A stretch of DNA of 64,000 bases, from positions 372,001 through 436,000 of the forward strand of contig NZ_CP102850.1 in assembly GCF_024734075.1 (NCBI RefSeq), in the 5' to 3' direction. Source of the stretch: Gordonia mangrovi. GTDB lineage: Bacteria; Actinomycetota; Actinomycetes; Mycobacteriales; Mycobacteriaceae. The translations under genes were made by a program, and so were the position numbers. Below, piece by piece: positions 18,670 to 27,052 of this stretch (its first letter is position 1; each line of letters opens with the position of its first letter). A model generated the notes under the pieces. That model did no database searches, was not told the DNA's origin, and was given only the letters and a program-made list of their open reading frames with translations.

Positions 18670-19647
18670 TCAGAGGGCCGGCGAGACCGCGTCCCACATG
18701 GTCGACAACTCTTTGGCCCAGTAGTACCAGTGGTGTGTCCCGACGACCTGCACGGCGTCGGTGAACGGCAGCCCGGCGGCGCGCAACTGCGCCCCGAACT
18801 GCTGGGAGCAGTTGTGCGCGGCGACCTCAAATGCCGACGAGGCTGCGAGAACGACCTGGTAGAGCCCTTCCTCCGGTGTCACGTCGCGTTTGATGTCGGC
18901 CGGTCCGAGCCGACCCGCGCCCGCGTAGAGGAACAGTGTCTTGCCGCGGAGTTCGTCCAGCCGCCGAGCGGGATCGTGCGCACGCCAGCCGTCGGTGCCC
19001 ACGGGTCCCCACATGTTGTCGGCGTTCGCCCCGGCGCGTGACAGGGTGGCGCGCACATAGGCCTCACCCTCCGGAGATGACACCGGGGGGCAGCCGCTGA
19101 GCGATCCGACAGCACGGTAGAGGTGTGGTGCCCGCGAGGCGAGCGTGAAGGCCGCCTGCCCGCCCATCGAGACGCCGGCGATCGCCCGGCGGCCGGTGGA
19201 GTCGAACCGGGTGTCGATCAGCGGCGGTAGTTCCTTGGTCAGGAATGTCTCCCACATGGGTTTGCCCACCGCCGGGTCGCGCCGCTCCCAGTCGGTGTAG
19301 AAGGTGCCGTACGCGCCGGTCGGGAGCACGACGGTGACGTCCTTGTCGGCGAAGAACTCCTCGGCACCGCCGGCTCGGAGCCAGTCGCTGTCGTTGCCTC
19401 GAGCACCCGCTCCGTCGAGCAGATACAGAATGGGCCGCGGGCCGTTCACCCGACGCGGGGTCAACACGAACACTTTGATGCTGCGTCCCAAGGCCGGCGA
19501 GTCCACCCAGACGGCGCTACGCGTGTCGGTCTCCTGCACAACCGCGGTGATGTGCGCCTGCGGCTCGGCGTCGGCCGTTCCGACCGCGACCGTACTCACC
19601 AGAATCAGGCAAACGGCACACGCCGCACGCCAAGCAGCTCTGAGCAC
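18670..19647 (-). CDS. Secreted antigen 85/mycolyltransferase-like esterase
   Basis: About 325 residues from GTG 19647, placed just upstream of a signal peptide (ACAVCLILVSTVAVGTADA). The alpha/beta-hydrolase nucleophile elbow is GVSMGG. The pattern PILYLLDGAGARGNDSDW at the N-terminal side and a late HHWYYWAKEL segment, with a His after THH, match the antigen 85/esterase D group that transfers mycolyl chains to trehalose or arabinogalactan in Corynebacteriales. Whether it is a transferase or a plain esterase cannot be told. It is not contiguous with the ATP-grasp gene (150-bp gap). Confidence 0.85.
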   Translation of the reverse strand: MLRAAWRAACAVCLILVSTVAVGTADAEPQAHITAVVQETDTRSAVWVDSPALGRSIKVFVLTPRRVNGPRPILYLLDGAGARGNDSDWLRAGGAEEFFADKDVTVVLPTGAYGTFYTDWERRDPAVGKPMWETFLTKELPPLIDTRFDSTGRRAIAGVSMGGQAAFTLASRAPHLYRAVGSLSGCPPVSSPEGEAYVRATLSRAGANADNMWGPVGTDGWRAHDPARRLDELRGKTLFLYAGAGRLGPADIKRDVTPEEGLYQVVLAASSAFEVAAHNCSQQFGAQLRAAGLPFTDAVQVVGTHHWYYWAKELSTMWDAVSPAL

Positions 19648-19905
19648 AGAGTTCCCCCACGTTCTCCCCCGCCCCACGATCGGTGATCTACCACACAGAA
19701 GTTACCGGATGGGCGCACCGGTCACCGGGCGAGCAGACGAGTCACGGGCAGCGGTGATGCCGCAGCGACCACTCACACGGTGCCGCGGGCCGCCCATGCG
19801 GTCGCTGAATGGGTCGATCGCGGCCACACCGGCGAATGCCGCAAACACCCCCGACAACGGTTCGGCCGCGAAGCTCACTCGCCCATCGCAATTCCGCAGG
19901 TCACG

Positions 19906-20904
19906 TCAGGGAACCTGCTCGCGCACCACGCCGACATGCCGCACCGTCCCCGACAGACGGGGCACCGTCGCCGGCCGAGACCAGGTGCGCAGCCCATCGG
20001 TGCTGTCGGAGTACAGATACCGTCCGCTCTTATAGGCGTCCAGATAGATCCGCCACGCACCGTTGGGCAACTGGGTCAGCACCGGCCCCTCCACGAAGCG
20101 GCCCCAGTTCCGGATGGGTACGAACCTGTACGGCCCCACGAGCGACGGCGCCACGGCATGCTCGATGACCTTCGTCGTCTCGTTCTTGGTGAATGCGTGG
20201 TACGTCGCGCCGACTTTCACGACGGTGGTGTCGATGTGGTCGGCACCGATCCCGACGATGGGCACCGGCGGACTCCACAGTCGCAGCGCAGGATCGAGCG
20301 CTGTCATCAGATACGGCACGAAGCCGCCACCGGTCGACATCGAAAGGATGATGTTGACCTGACCACCGTCGACGAAGAACTCCGGCGCCCAGGCCTTGGT
20401 GGTGAACGGTGACAGGGACGGAAGGTCGCTCGACCCGATCGAACCGGACGAGCCGGACGAGCCGGACGAGCCGGGTCCGCTCGAGGAACCGAGTCCGCGG
20501 CCGTCGCCCGTCCCCGGCAGTAGTGCACAGCACAGCGGGACCGGCCAGTTGCCGATGTGCGTCCAGCCGAGCCGATCTCGGCTGCGCGCGAAGCCGATGT
20601 TCGCGCCGTCGATGGTGGTGTAGGTGATGTAGTACCAGCCGTCGGAGTGCCGGATGATGCTCGCATCGCGCACCCGACCTGCCGGTGGCCGATAGGCCGC
20701 CTTACGCAGGAGCTGGAACGTTGTACCGTCGCTCGAGGTGTAGACGTCCATGTCGCGGTCGCTGGCATTGCTGAACGCCACCATTGTGTATCGCCAGCCC
20801 GTCGGCGGTGCGGCTCCGCCCGTCCCTGCGCCGACGACCGCCACTGTCGTGACGGCCAACCACATCACCGTCAGGGCAACGCAGACACCTCGCCGAAGAT
20901 GCAT
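19906..20904 (-). CDS. Secreted GH43-like five-bladed propeller glycosidase
   Basis: About 332 residues from ATG 20904, giving a signal peptide (VCVALTVMWLAVTTVAVVGA). Blocks RDASIIRHSDGWYYITYTT, KAWAPEFFVDGGQVNI and FVEGPVLTQLPNGAWRIYLD have the spacing of the acidic residues (Asp, Glu, Glu) of GH43-like beta-propeller arabinosidases and arabinanases. An inserted Ser/Gly-rich linker of repeated GSS units sits mid-protein, coded by a 9-bp tandem repeat. Cell-wall arabinan remodelling is a possible role given the neighbouring mycolyltransferase-like gene; this is inference. Confidence 0.72.
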   Translation of the reverse strand: MHLRRGVCVALTVMWLAVTTVAVVGAGTGGAAPPTGWRYTMVAFSNASDRDMDVYTSSDGTTFQLLRKAAYRPPAGRVRDASIIRHSDGWYYITYTTIDGANIGFARSRDRLGWTHIGNWPVPLCCALLPGTGDGRGLGSSSGPGSSGSSGSSGSIGSSDLPSLSPFTTKAWAPEFFVDGGQVNIILSMSTGGGFVPYLMTALDPALRLWSPPVPIVGIGADHIDTTVVKVGATYHAFTKNETTKVIEHAVAPSLVGPYRFVPIRNWGRFVEGPVLTQLPNGAWRIYLDAYKSGRYLYSDSTDGLRTWSRPATVPRLSGTVRHVGVVREQVP

Positions 20905-20968
20905 CACCGATGCAGTATCGACCACGACGATCACGCTGTGCAGGGATTTGGCACGTCTGCGGCCGCAC

Positions 20969-21400
20969 TCAGGGCAGAGTCGGTGGCGGAGGGGCGTGCA
21001 GCTGCTCGTCAGACCACAGCGATGCCGCCGCATGGCCCATCAGCAGTTTGGGGTAGTACGCCCCCGCGAACCAGCCCGCGGCGTGCGAGGGACCGAGCAC
21101 TCTGTCGAGCACGAGACCGCCACCGGCGAACGCCAGGTGCTCTCTCGTGCCCTGACCGGGATGTTCGTACCACCGTGCGCATGCCCGGGTGTTGTTGACA
21201 TACACTCCACCGCCGAGGTCGAACCCGAGCAGTGCGATCACCGTGGTGGTGGCCGGTCCCGCCCCGTGGCGGCGGGCCGACCACGCGCACACGATGAACA
21301 CGGGCGCAGTCACCGACGTGCGACGCGCTGCGGCGAGTAGTTGCGCGGGCCTCGCCGCCGGTCCGGGGCATCGGACCAAAGTCCTTCGCACCGCGACCAT
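20969..21400 (-). CDS. Hypothetical membrane protein
   Basis: About 143 residues from the ATG at 21400 (the frame is open to 21601, but that part overlaps another gene). Hydrophobic stretches flank a conserved-looking core: ATTTVIALLGFDLGGGVYVN, then NTRACARWYEHPGQGTREHL and a second hydrophobic half ending in LMGHAAASLW. I do not recognise the family. The core His and Asn residues could be functional. The ribosome-binding site is weak. Confidence 0.55.
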   Translation of the reverse strand: MVAVRRTLVRCPGPAARPAQLLAAARRTSVTAPVFIVCAWSARRHGAGPATTTVIALLGFDLGGGVYVNNTRACARWYEHPGQGTREHLAFAGGGLVLDRVLGPSHAAGWFAGAYYPKLLMGHAAASLWSDEQLHAPPPPTLP

Positions 21401-21472
21401 CGGCTCTTGAGCGGCCGGCGCCGCAGCAGCAGAGTGGAACCACCACAACGGAACACCACCAGGAGATTTCCA

Positions 21473-21746
21473 GTGCCGACCAGGGTTGGCCGACCCCACT
21501 CGGGGTGCACCGAAGCAGCCGACGACGCTCAGCGCGACGGCGGCGCGGCCGCCGCCGCGTTCCGATCCGGTTCGGGGAGTTCTTGGTTCACCGCGCGCCA
21601 CGTCGCAGCCCTGGTACCGGTCGCGCTGTGGGCGCTGCTGTGCGCGTGGTGGATCCGGTCACCGGCCGCTGTTCGAGCAGCCCGACGAGTTCGTCGACTA
21701 CCTCACCGACGTGGTCGTGCCGCGCACGGCCGCCGCATTCTCATGA
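21473..21746 (+). pseudogene. Small hypothetical membrane protein, single frameshift
   Basis: GTG 21473 has a clear AGGAG 7 nt upstream. The frame encodes a short N-terminal tail, then SSWFTARHVAALVPVALWALL, then CAWWIRSP. The continuation PLFEQPDEFVDYLTDVVVPR, ending TAAAFS, is in the next frame. Removing one G from TCACCGGCCG (about 21664) gives a continuous protein of about 90 residues ending at 21746. It sits just upstream of the two-helix membrane protein at 21778 and would be its operon partner. As written the product ends differently, after RSP, at 21763. Confidence 0.6.
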
Positions 21747-21777
21747 CCAACGCAGGCGGGTAAAGGAGATCAGTGCC

Positions 21778-22530
21778 ATGACCGAGATGCCTCAGCGCTA
21801 CACCCCGGTGCCGCCGGTCGCGCCAGTTCGTCGGACCCGTCCGGTGCCGCTGATCATCGGTGTCCTCCTCCTACTCGTCGCGGTTCCGCTCCTCTTGGCC
21901 GGGGCCGGACTGGGGTGGGTGCTCGCTCAGCGCGACGACGGATTCTTCTCCACACCGAGCGAGCGCTACAGCACCCCGACTGTCGCGATAGCCAGCGAGC
22001 ACCTCGCTTTCGGGGAGCTCGGGCCGACGGACTGGTGGCCGGACGGCAACCTCGCGACGATACGGCTCAGCGCGCAGTCGCCGGACTCCGACGTCTTCGT
22101 GGGGATCGCGCCGAGCAGCGATGTGGAGCGCTACCTCGGTCCGGCCGGCTACGACCAGGTCAGCGACATCACGGCCGAACCCTTTCGGGCCGCCCTCACC
22201 CGACGAGGCGGCGACGGTGTCCTTGACGGTCCGCCCACCGAGCAGACATTCTGGACCGCGCAGGCCAGCGGCAGCGGTACACAGACCCTCACCTGGGACC
22301 TGCAACCCGGGACCTACACCATGGTGGTGATGAACGCGGACGGCACGCCCGGCGTGACCGCGGACCTGACGGCCGGGGCTCGCGTCGACCTGGTGGTCCC
22401 GCTCGCCTGGACGCTGGGAGTCGCGGGAGCGCTGCTGCTCGTCGGGGGCGTGCTGCTCATCATCTACGGAACCCGTCCACCCCGCCCGAGCACGCCGGCG
22501 ACGACGTATCCGAACATGCCGGCTCGGTGA
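21778..22530 (+). CDS. Two-helix membrane protein of unknown function
   Basis: 250 residues from ATG 21778, which follows AAAGGAG. A short Pro-rich cytoplasmic tail precedes a helix (about 25-47), then an extracytoplasmic beta-rich domain of about 155 residues (IRLSAQSPDSDVFVGIAP and TQTLTWDLQPGTYTMVVMNA, reading like a jelly-roll or Ig-like fold), then a second helix (about 207-232) and a Pro-rich end. No name is known to me. It follows the frameshifted small gene at 21473-21746 by 31 bp. Confidence 0.7.
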   Translation: MTEMPQRYTPVPPVAPVRRTRPVPLIIGVLLLLVAVPLLLAGAGLGWVLAQRDDGFFSTPSERYSTPTVAIASEHLAFGELGPTDWWPDGNLATIRLSAQSPDSDVFVGIAPSSDVERYLGPAGYDQVSDITAEPFRAALTRRGGDGVLDGPPTEQTFWTAQASGSGTQTLTWDLQPGTYTMVVMNADGTPGVTADLTAGARVDLVVPLAWTLGVAGALLLVGGVLLIIYGTRPPRPSTPATTYPNMPAR

Positions 22531-22635
22531 AACAGCTGGTGCCCACGTCGTCATCGGACTCCGCGGACCGCTGCGATGGCACGGGCTGTGAGGCCCCGGT
22601 GCGGGACGTCAGGGCTCAACCCCGGTGTCGGCGCT

Positions 22636-22709
22636 GTCCCAGATGACACCTGAGCGCGTCCCGACGTCGACCACCATCGTCACCACCCGCTGTGGTGACA
22701 TCTGGGTCA
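22636..22709. repeat. Imperfect long inverted repeat beside the truncated vapC
   Basis: CCCAGATGACACC (22638-22650) and GGTGACATCTGGG (22694-22706) are inverted copies with one mismatch, and similarity extends outward on both sides, to about 21 of 27 positions when aligned by eye. The arms are 43 bp apart. The layout resembles a pair of mobile-element ends left after excision or deletion, but no transposase sequence lies between. It could also be a weak hairpin. Confidence 0.35.
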
Positions 22710-22714
22710 GAGGT

Positions 22715-23044
22715 TCACGCCAACGGGATTGGGCGATCCGATTGTTCCTGACAAGGCGGAGGAGGAAGCGATAGCGGCCGCTGTCGCGACCGATGACCGC
22801 CGGCGGGGAGGCCGAGCGTCTCGACAAAGTTGTCGTCGATCAGGAGTACGGCGTCCGACGGTGACACTCGCGCGTCACCAGGGAGACGCGTCAGCACCGA
22901 ATACGTCTCCGGCAGGGCATGTCCGCTGAGTGCCAGCGGCCGGCCGCCGATTTGGGATCTAGCCACGTCGTGAGCGGTGTGAGACGCCACGAGTAGCGGT
23001 ACGGCAACGCTTGTATCGACGGCGAATCGCTGACTTGCGCTCAC
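22715..23044 (-). pseudogene. VapC-type PIN-domain toxin, C-terminus lost
   Basis: The first ~80 residues read as a PIN-domain ribonuclease: FAVDTSVAVPLL holds the first catalytic Asp and GHALPETYSVLTRLPG the conserved Glu. After NFVETLGLPA the expected second half (usually an L-G-V/I-x-G-G-x-x-Y-D-A-L segment with further Asp residues) is absent in all three frames, replaced by low-complexity Pro/Ser/Arg. Catalysis would not be expected. No VapB antitoxin gene is recognisable upstream. An inverted repeat lies just past the break. Confidence 0.7.
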
Positions 23045-23122
23045 CGTCTACTGGGAAATGACTACCAGCGGAATCCCGCCGCACGGCGACGATGTCAGGC
23101 CTCGGCCCCCTCGCGCGCCCGC

Positions 23123-23160
23123 CAATCAACCGCGCGCGCAATTGCACGCGCGATTGGTTG
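23123..23160 (-). terminator. Strong RNA hairpin downstream of the HTH_42 gene
   Basis: Arms 23123-23138 and 23145-23160 pair over 16 positions with a 6-nt loop CAATTG; the three mismatches in DNA become G-U pairs in one transcript. It is about 105 nt beyond the stop of the minus-strand gene at 23266. There is no T run, so termination is likely but unproven. A protein-binding dyad is the alternative. Confidence 0.45.
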
Positions 23161-23265
23161 CCGGGCGCGCGACGTCTCGGCCGGTCGGCCGAGGGGGTTC
23201 TCTACGCATTGAATCTGAACTCGATCGGGTTGCGGCACGGCGCAACCTCAGGTGATCGCCAAAGA

Positions 23266-24453
23266 TCAGTAGGTGGCGAACTCCGTCGACACCGACGCCG
23301 CACCTCTCAGCGGCGCAATCGACGCCGCCTCGACGTCGAGGGCGTCTCGCGTCTCGTTCGGCAAACCTCCGAACGTCGCGAACGTGAGGTGCAGGTCGCG
23401 CCCGCTCTTGCGTGGACGCCAGATGCCCACGACCTCGCCGTCAACAAGCAACGTCCCAGGGTCACCAGCGGACTTCCACACGTCCCGGTGATACTTCTTC
23501 GCGACGATCGTCTCACGGTCACGAAGCTGCGTGTACGGGTCGCGCGGCGGGAGAATCCTCACTCCGGCAGGCATCGAGGCAGCTCGCAGTGAGTCGAGCT
23601 CAGAGGTGAGCATCCACCTCGTCCCGCCGTAGTCGACCTCGGCCAGCTCGCCATCGAGCAAACTCCACCAGGGATCGACGTCGCCGGTTTGCACACCAAG
23701 CCACGCAGCGAAGTCACCGCGCGTCGATGGCCCGTAGGCATGCAGATAACGACGCAGCAGCTCTGCTCGGGCCCTGGCAGGATCCATCACGTCGATCGGA
23801 TGCCCCAACCATTCGTTCGTGAGAACGAACGGTGCCTTGTTCCCGGATCGAGGCGCGAAGCACACGAGTCCCCGAAGTGCGAGCAAGCGGACGCAGAAGT
23901 GCACGACCGCCTCACCGATCGGCTGCCCTTTCGCGTAGGGACCTTCAGAGGTCCACACCTCCCGCTGCTCTCGCGTCAGCGTAGGAGCGATCACCTTCGC
24001 GACCTCCGCCCCCAGCTCGTTGATCGCCAACTCTCGTCCGCGCAGCACGGTCGACGTCGCATCAGCAACTCGGTCCGTCGCCTCACCAAGAGACATCCCG
24101 AGCCAGTCGACCGCCTGCTCAACACCGGGAACGAAGTGCCGAGCAGCGTGATCGGTCGTCGGCAAGACGCCGGTCGTGAACACCCAGGCGTCCGACGTCG
24201 GCATGTAGTACGGAGCACCGCGCATGCTCCACGTCAGAAGAAGTGACCTGGACTCGATTGCTCGGTCGATCGAGTCCGGTCCGACCTTGGCGGCCCGAGC
24301 ATGGAGCGCAAGCAGCGCTGAACCAGGCGGGGTGTTCTGGATGCCGCACCGACCTACGACCGCGAGGAGTTGATCCGGGGCGGCGCGCAGACTCAGCCCA
24401 TGTGAGGCAAGCCGATACGAGACCACATCCGCGCGCTCGACCACCTCAGCCAT
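23266..24453 (-). CDS. Winged-helix DNA-binding domain protein (HTH_42, AlkZ/YcaQ-like)
   Basis: 395 residues. MAEVVERADVVSYRLASHGL leads into an N-terminal winged-helix repeat; mid-protein LLTWSMRGAPYYMP and later GGTRWMLTSELDSLR and ILPPRDPYTQLRDRE match the HTH_42 (PF06224) family. Characterised members (AlkZ, AlkX) are DNA glycosylases acting on interstrand cross-links or alkylated bases; their QxQ/QxD catalytic motif is not obvious here, so activity is uncertain. Many codons end in A or T, unlike the neighbours, suggesting transfer from another lineage. Confidence 0.78.
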   Translation of the reverse strand: MAEVVERADVVSYRLASHGLSLRAAPDQLLAVVGRCGIQNTPPGSALLALHARAAKVGPDSIDRAIESRSLLLTWSMRGAPYYMPTSDAWVFTTGVLPTTDHAARHFVPGVEQAVDWLGMSLGEATDRVADATSTVLRGRELAINELGAEVAKVIAPTLTREQREVWTSEGPYAKGQPIGEAVVHFCVRLLALRGLVCFAPRSGNKAPFVLTNEWLGHPIDVMDPARARAELLRRYLHAYGPSTRGDFAAWLGVQTGDVDPWWSLLDGELAEVDYGGTRWMLTSELDSLRAASMPAGVRILPPRDPYTQLRDRETIVAKKYHRDVWKSAGDPGTLLVDGEVVGIWRPRKSGRDLHLTFATFGGLPNETRDALDVEAASIAPLRGAASVSTEFATY

Positions 24454-24663
24454 GACGCCAGCGTAGTCAGGCCGCGGACCACCGCAGTCGCAGCAATCAG
24501 AGCGTCGCGCTCCGGCCGCGGATCGGGCACGCGGAGATGAGCCGCGCGCCGCACTCGGGGTAAACCCCGGCTCTCACCCGTGCGGTCTACGGCAACAATC
24601 AGGGTGGTTTTCAGCCTTCCACCCGATGTGGCCGAGGTACTCGACGCGACACGATCTAGTCCC

Positions 24664-25599
24664 ATGATCACAGTTGAGAACCTGACCAAGCGGTATGGCG
24701 ACCATGTCGCGGTCAACGACGTTTCGTTCGTGTGCAAGCCGGGCCTGGTCACCGGCTTCCTCGGCCCCAACGGCGCCGGCAAGTCCACCACGATGCGCAT
24801 CATGGTCGGCCTCACCCCGCCGACGTCGGGCTCGGTTCGCATCGGCGATCGCCCGTATCGCGAAATCCCCAACCCGGCAGCTCAAGTCGGGGTTCTGCTC
24901 GACGCGTCGGCGCAGCATGCCGGACGGACCGGCGCGGAGATCCTGCGCCTGACCGCGATGACACTGGGGGTGCCGAGCAGTCGAGTCGACGAGATGTTCG
25001 ATCTCGTCAGCCTGACCCCGGACGAGGCGAACCGTCGCGTCCGCAACTACTCACTCGGCATGCGGCAACGACTCGGCATCGCCAACGCACTCATCGGCGA
25101 CCCGCACATCCTCATCCTCGACGAGCCGGCCAACGGTCTCGACCCCGCAGGAATCCACTGGATGCGAAGCCTGTTGCGCGACTATGCCAATCGCGGCGGT
25201 ACCGTGCTGTTGTCGTCGCACCTGCTGCACGAGATCGAGATCATCGCCGACGAGATCCTGGTCATCGGCCAGGGACGCATCGTCGCCGAGGGCACCAAGG
25301 AAGAACTCCTCGCGGGCAGTGGCACGCGGGTGCGTTCCCTCGATGACGACGCGCTGGCGCACGCGATGTCGGTGGCCGGCATCGCCGCGCAACCGGTGAC
25401 TGAGGGTGGATTCACCGCCGACGCCGCGCCCGAAGACATCGGCAGGATCGCACTGCGACAACAGATTCCACTCGTCGAGCTCCGCGTCGGTGACGGCGCA
25501 CAACTCGAAGAGATGTTCCTGCAACTGACCCAGCAGACCCAACGAGAATCCGTCCCGACGTTTCGTGACGCCACCGCCCTGCAAGGAGCACAGTCGTGA
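24664..25599 (+). CDS. ABC transporter ATP-binding protein (DrrA/CcmA-type)
   Basis: About 311 residues from ATG 24664. Walker A is GPNGAGKST, the signature is NYSLGMRQRLG and Walker B is ILILDEPANGLD, with the switch His in LLSSHLLHE. The C-terminal extension after residue 215 is the regulatory tail common in multidrug or antibiotic-export ATPases. Its stop overlaps the permease start by 4 bp (GTGA). It powers export through the permease encoded next; the cargo is unknown. Confidence 0.92.
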   Translation: MITVENLTKRYGDHVAVNDVSFVCKPGLVTGFLGPNGAGKSTTMRIMVGLTPPTSGSVRIGDRPYREIPNPAAQVGVLLDASAQHAGRTGAEILRLTAMTLGVPSSRVDEMFDLVSLTPDEANRRVRNYSLGMRQRLGIANALIGDPHILILDEPANGLDPAGIHWMRSLLRDYANRGGTVLLSSHLLHEIEIIADEILVIGQGRIVAEGTKEELLAGSGTRVRSLDDDALAHAMSVAGIAAQPVTEGGFTADAAPEDIGRIALRQQIPLVELRVGDGAQLEEMFLQLTQQTQRESVPTFRDATALQGAQS

Positions 25600-26399
25600 C
25601 CACCACCCTCCATCGACCACCGTCGCTTGCCGTCGAGCGCGATGCTGCGCCGATCCCGCTCAGCAGACTCACCCGCGTCGAACTCCGCAAGCTCGTCGAC
25701 ACCCGGGCCGGCTTCTGGCTGGCCGCATCTGTCGGAGTCATCTCGGCGATCGTGGTGATCGCCATGCTGATCGCCGATCGGCAGAGTCTCGGGCATCTGA
25801 ACTTCATCGAATTCTTCGCCATGATGAACATACCGATCTCGACCATCCTTCCGGTGATGGCGATCCTGCTCGTCACGAGCGAGTGGAGTCAGCGAAATGC
25901 GTTGACCACCTTCACCATGGAGCCGCGGCGCGAACGTATCCTGCTCGCGAAGCTGGGGGTCGCGCTCATCGCCGGTATCACAGCTGTCGTGGTGTCGCTG
26001 ACTTTTGGGGCGGTGGCGAATGTGGTGGCCGGCCTGATCTACGGCGATCCGGCCGGCTCGTGGGAGTTCACCGCCGCCGCGCTGATCAACTCGTTCACGC
26101 TACAGATGCTGTGGCTGCTTGTCGGATTCGGCTTCGCCGCACTGATTCTCAACACGCCGGGCGCGATCGTCGCCTACTTCGCGTTGCCCACCGCGATGTC
26201 GCTGCTCTCGGAGTTGGTGCCGTGGTTCAAGAACAACCTGGCCGGGTGGGTCGATCTCACCACCACGAGTGTGCCGTTTCAATCCGGCGACTGGGCCGCC
26301 GGTGGGGAGTGGAGTCGTCTGACCGTGTCGGCCGTCATCTGGGTCGCCATTCCGCTGACGCTTGGTGTGATGCGGGTGCTGCACACAGAAGTCAAGTAG
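25596..26399 (+). CDS. ABC-2 type transporter permease
   Basis: 267 residues with six hydrophobic segments. The N-terminal cytoplasmic part contains LTRVELRKLVDTRAGFWL, typical of ABC-2 permeases, then FFAMMNIPISTILPVMAILL and EWSQRNALTTFTMEPRR, the usual coupling region. It starts at a GTG overlapping the ATPase stop and is certainly co-translated with it. Confidence 0.9.
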   Translation: MTTTLHRPPSLAVERDAAPIPLSRLTRVELRKLVDTRAGFWLAASVGVISAIVVIAMLIADRQSLGHLNFIEFFAMMNIPISTILPVMAILLVTSEWSQRNALTTFTMEPRRERILLAKLGVALIAGITAVVVSLTFGAVANVVAGLIYGDPAGSWEFTAAALINSFTLQMLWLLVGFGFAALILNTPGAIVAYFALPTAMSLLSELVPWFKNNLAGWVDLTTTSVPFQSGDWAAGGEWSRLTVSAVIWVAIPLTLGVMRVLHTEVK

Positions 26400-26468
26400 C
26401 CACCAGGTGGCCCAGGCCGCTGTGCGCCGACCGGAACTCGACCGGATTGCGTGACCGGTAACCGTGCA

Positions 26469-26753
26469 TCAGCCTTCCCCGATTGTGGCCGAGTACCGGC
26501 GTTCTATGCCGGCGGTGGCGCGGCCCCACTCGCTGTCCGCCACTCGCTGTTGATGGAAGGCGAACGCCGCCTCGTCGACAAATCGCTCGTCAACCCGCCA
26601 GATCAGTGGATCGCCGGTCCGGTCGACATCGAAGGACAAGCATCCCGGCTCTGCTCGTGTCAGGTCGACGTGCCGCATCAGGTGTCGTTCGACAGTGTCG
26701 GCCTCCTCGGCATTCGCACAGACCAGGAATCCCGCAATGACGACCTCTGTCAT
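26469..26753 (-). CDS. Antibiotic biosynthesis monooxygenase (ABM) domain protein
   Basis: 94 residues: MTEVVIAGFLVCANAEEADT, then HLMRHVDLTRAEPGCLSFDV, then DERFVDEAAFAFHQQ. This is the ferredoxin-like ABM fold (YgiN/HmoA-like) with the conserved RAEPGCLSFDV core. Such proteins are cofactor-free quinol or small-molecule monooxygenases. Its ATG overlaps the stop of the HigA-like antitoxin (ATGA at 26750-26753), so translation is coupled to the toxin-antitoxin operon, an unusual partner. Confidence 0.82.
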   Translation of the reverse strand: MTEVVIAGFLVCANAEEADTVERHLMRHVDLTRAEPGCLSFDVDRTGDPLIWRVDERFVDEAAFAFHQQRVADSEWGRATAGIERRYSATIGEG

Positions 26754-27052
26754 GCCGACTGAAGCGGAATGATCGCGGCAATCTGCTCTGCTGCACGGTC
26801 CTCGGCGAGGTCCAGGTCGTAATGCGACTGCAGATTGAGCCAGAATTGAGCCGATGTGCCAAAGTACTTCCCAAGTCGCAAGGCCGTGTCAGCGCTGATC
26901 GCGCGCTTGCCGTGCACGATCTCATTGATGCGCCGCGGAGGCACACCCACTGACACCGCCAACTTGTTCTGCGTGATGCCGAAACCTTCGATGAAGTCCT
27001 CCATGAGGACTTCCCCGGGATGGATCGGCGCGATCTTGTCAGTGGTAGTCAA
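26750..27052 (-). CDS. higA: HigA family antitoxin (Xre-type helix-turn-helix)
   Basis: About 100 residues from a TTG at 27052 (MTTTDKIAPIHPGEVL). The HigA/VapI signature is complete: IHPGEVLMEDFIEGFGITQN, then LAVSVGVPPRRINEIVHGKR, then ALRLGKYFGTSAQFWLNLQ. It binds and neutralises HigB and represses the operon. Its start lies inside the end of the toxin gene (14-bp overlap). The longer frame to 27145 would lie entirely over higB and is less likely. Confidence 0.88.
   Translation of the reverse strand: MTTTDKIAPIHPGEVLMEDFIEGFGITQNKLAVSVGVPPRRINEIVHGKRAISADTALRLGKYFGTSAQFWLNLQSHYDLDLAEDRAAEQIAAIIPLQSA

Noticed and set aside
20430..20490. GACGAGCCG tandem copies as a CRISPR or regulatory array
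   Set aside because: They are 9-bp, coding for the Ser/Gly linker in the GH43-like protein; no spacers.
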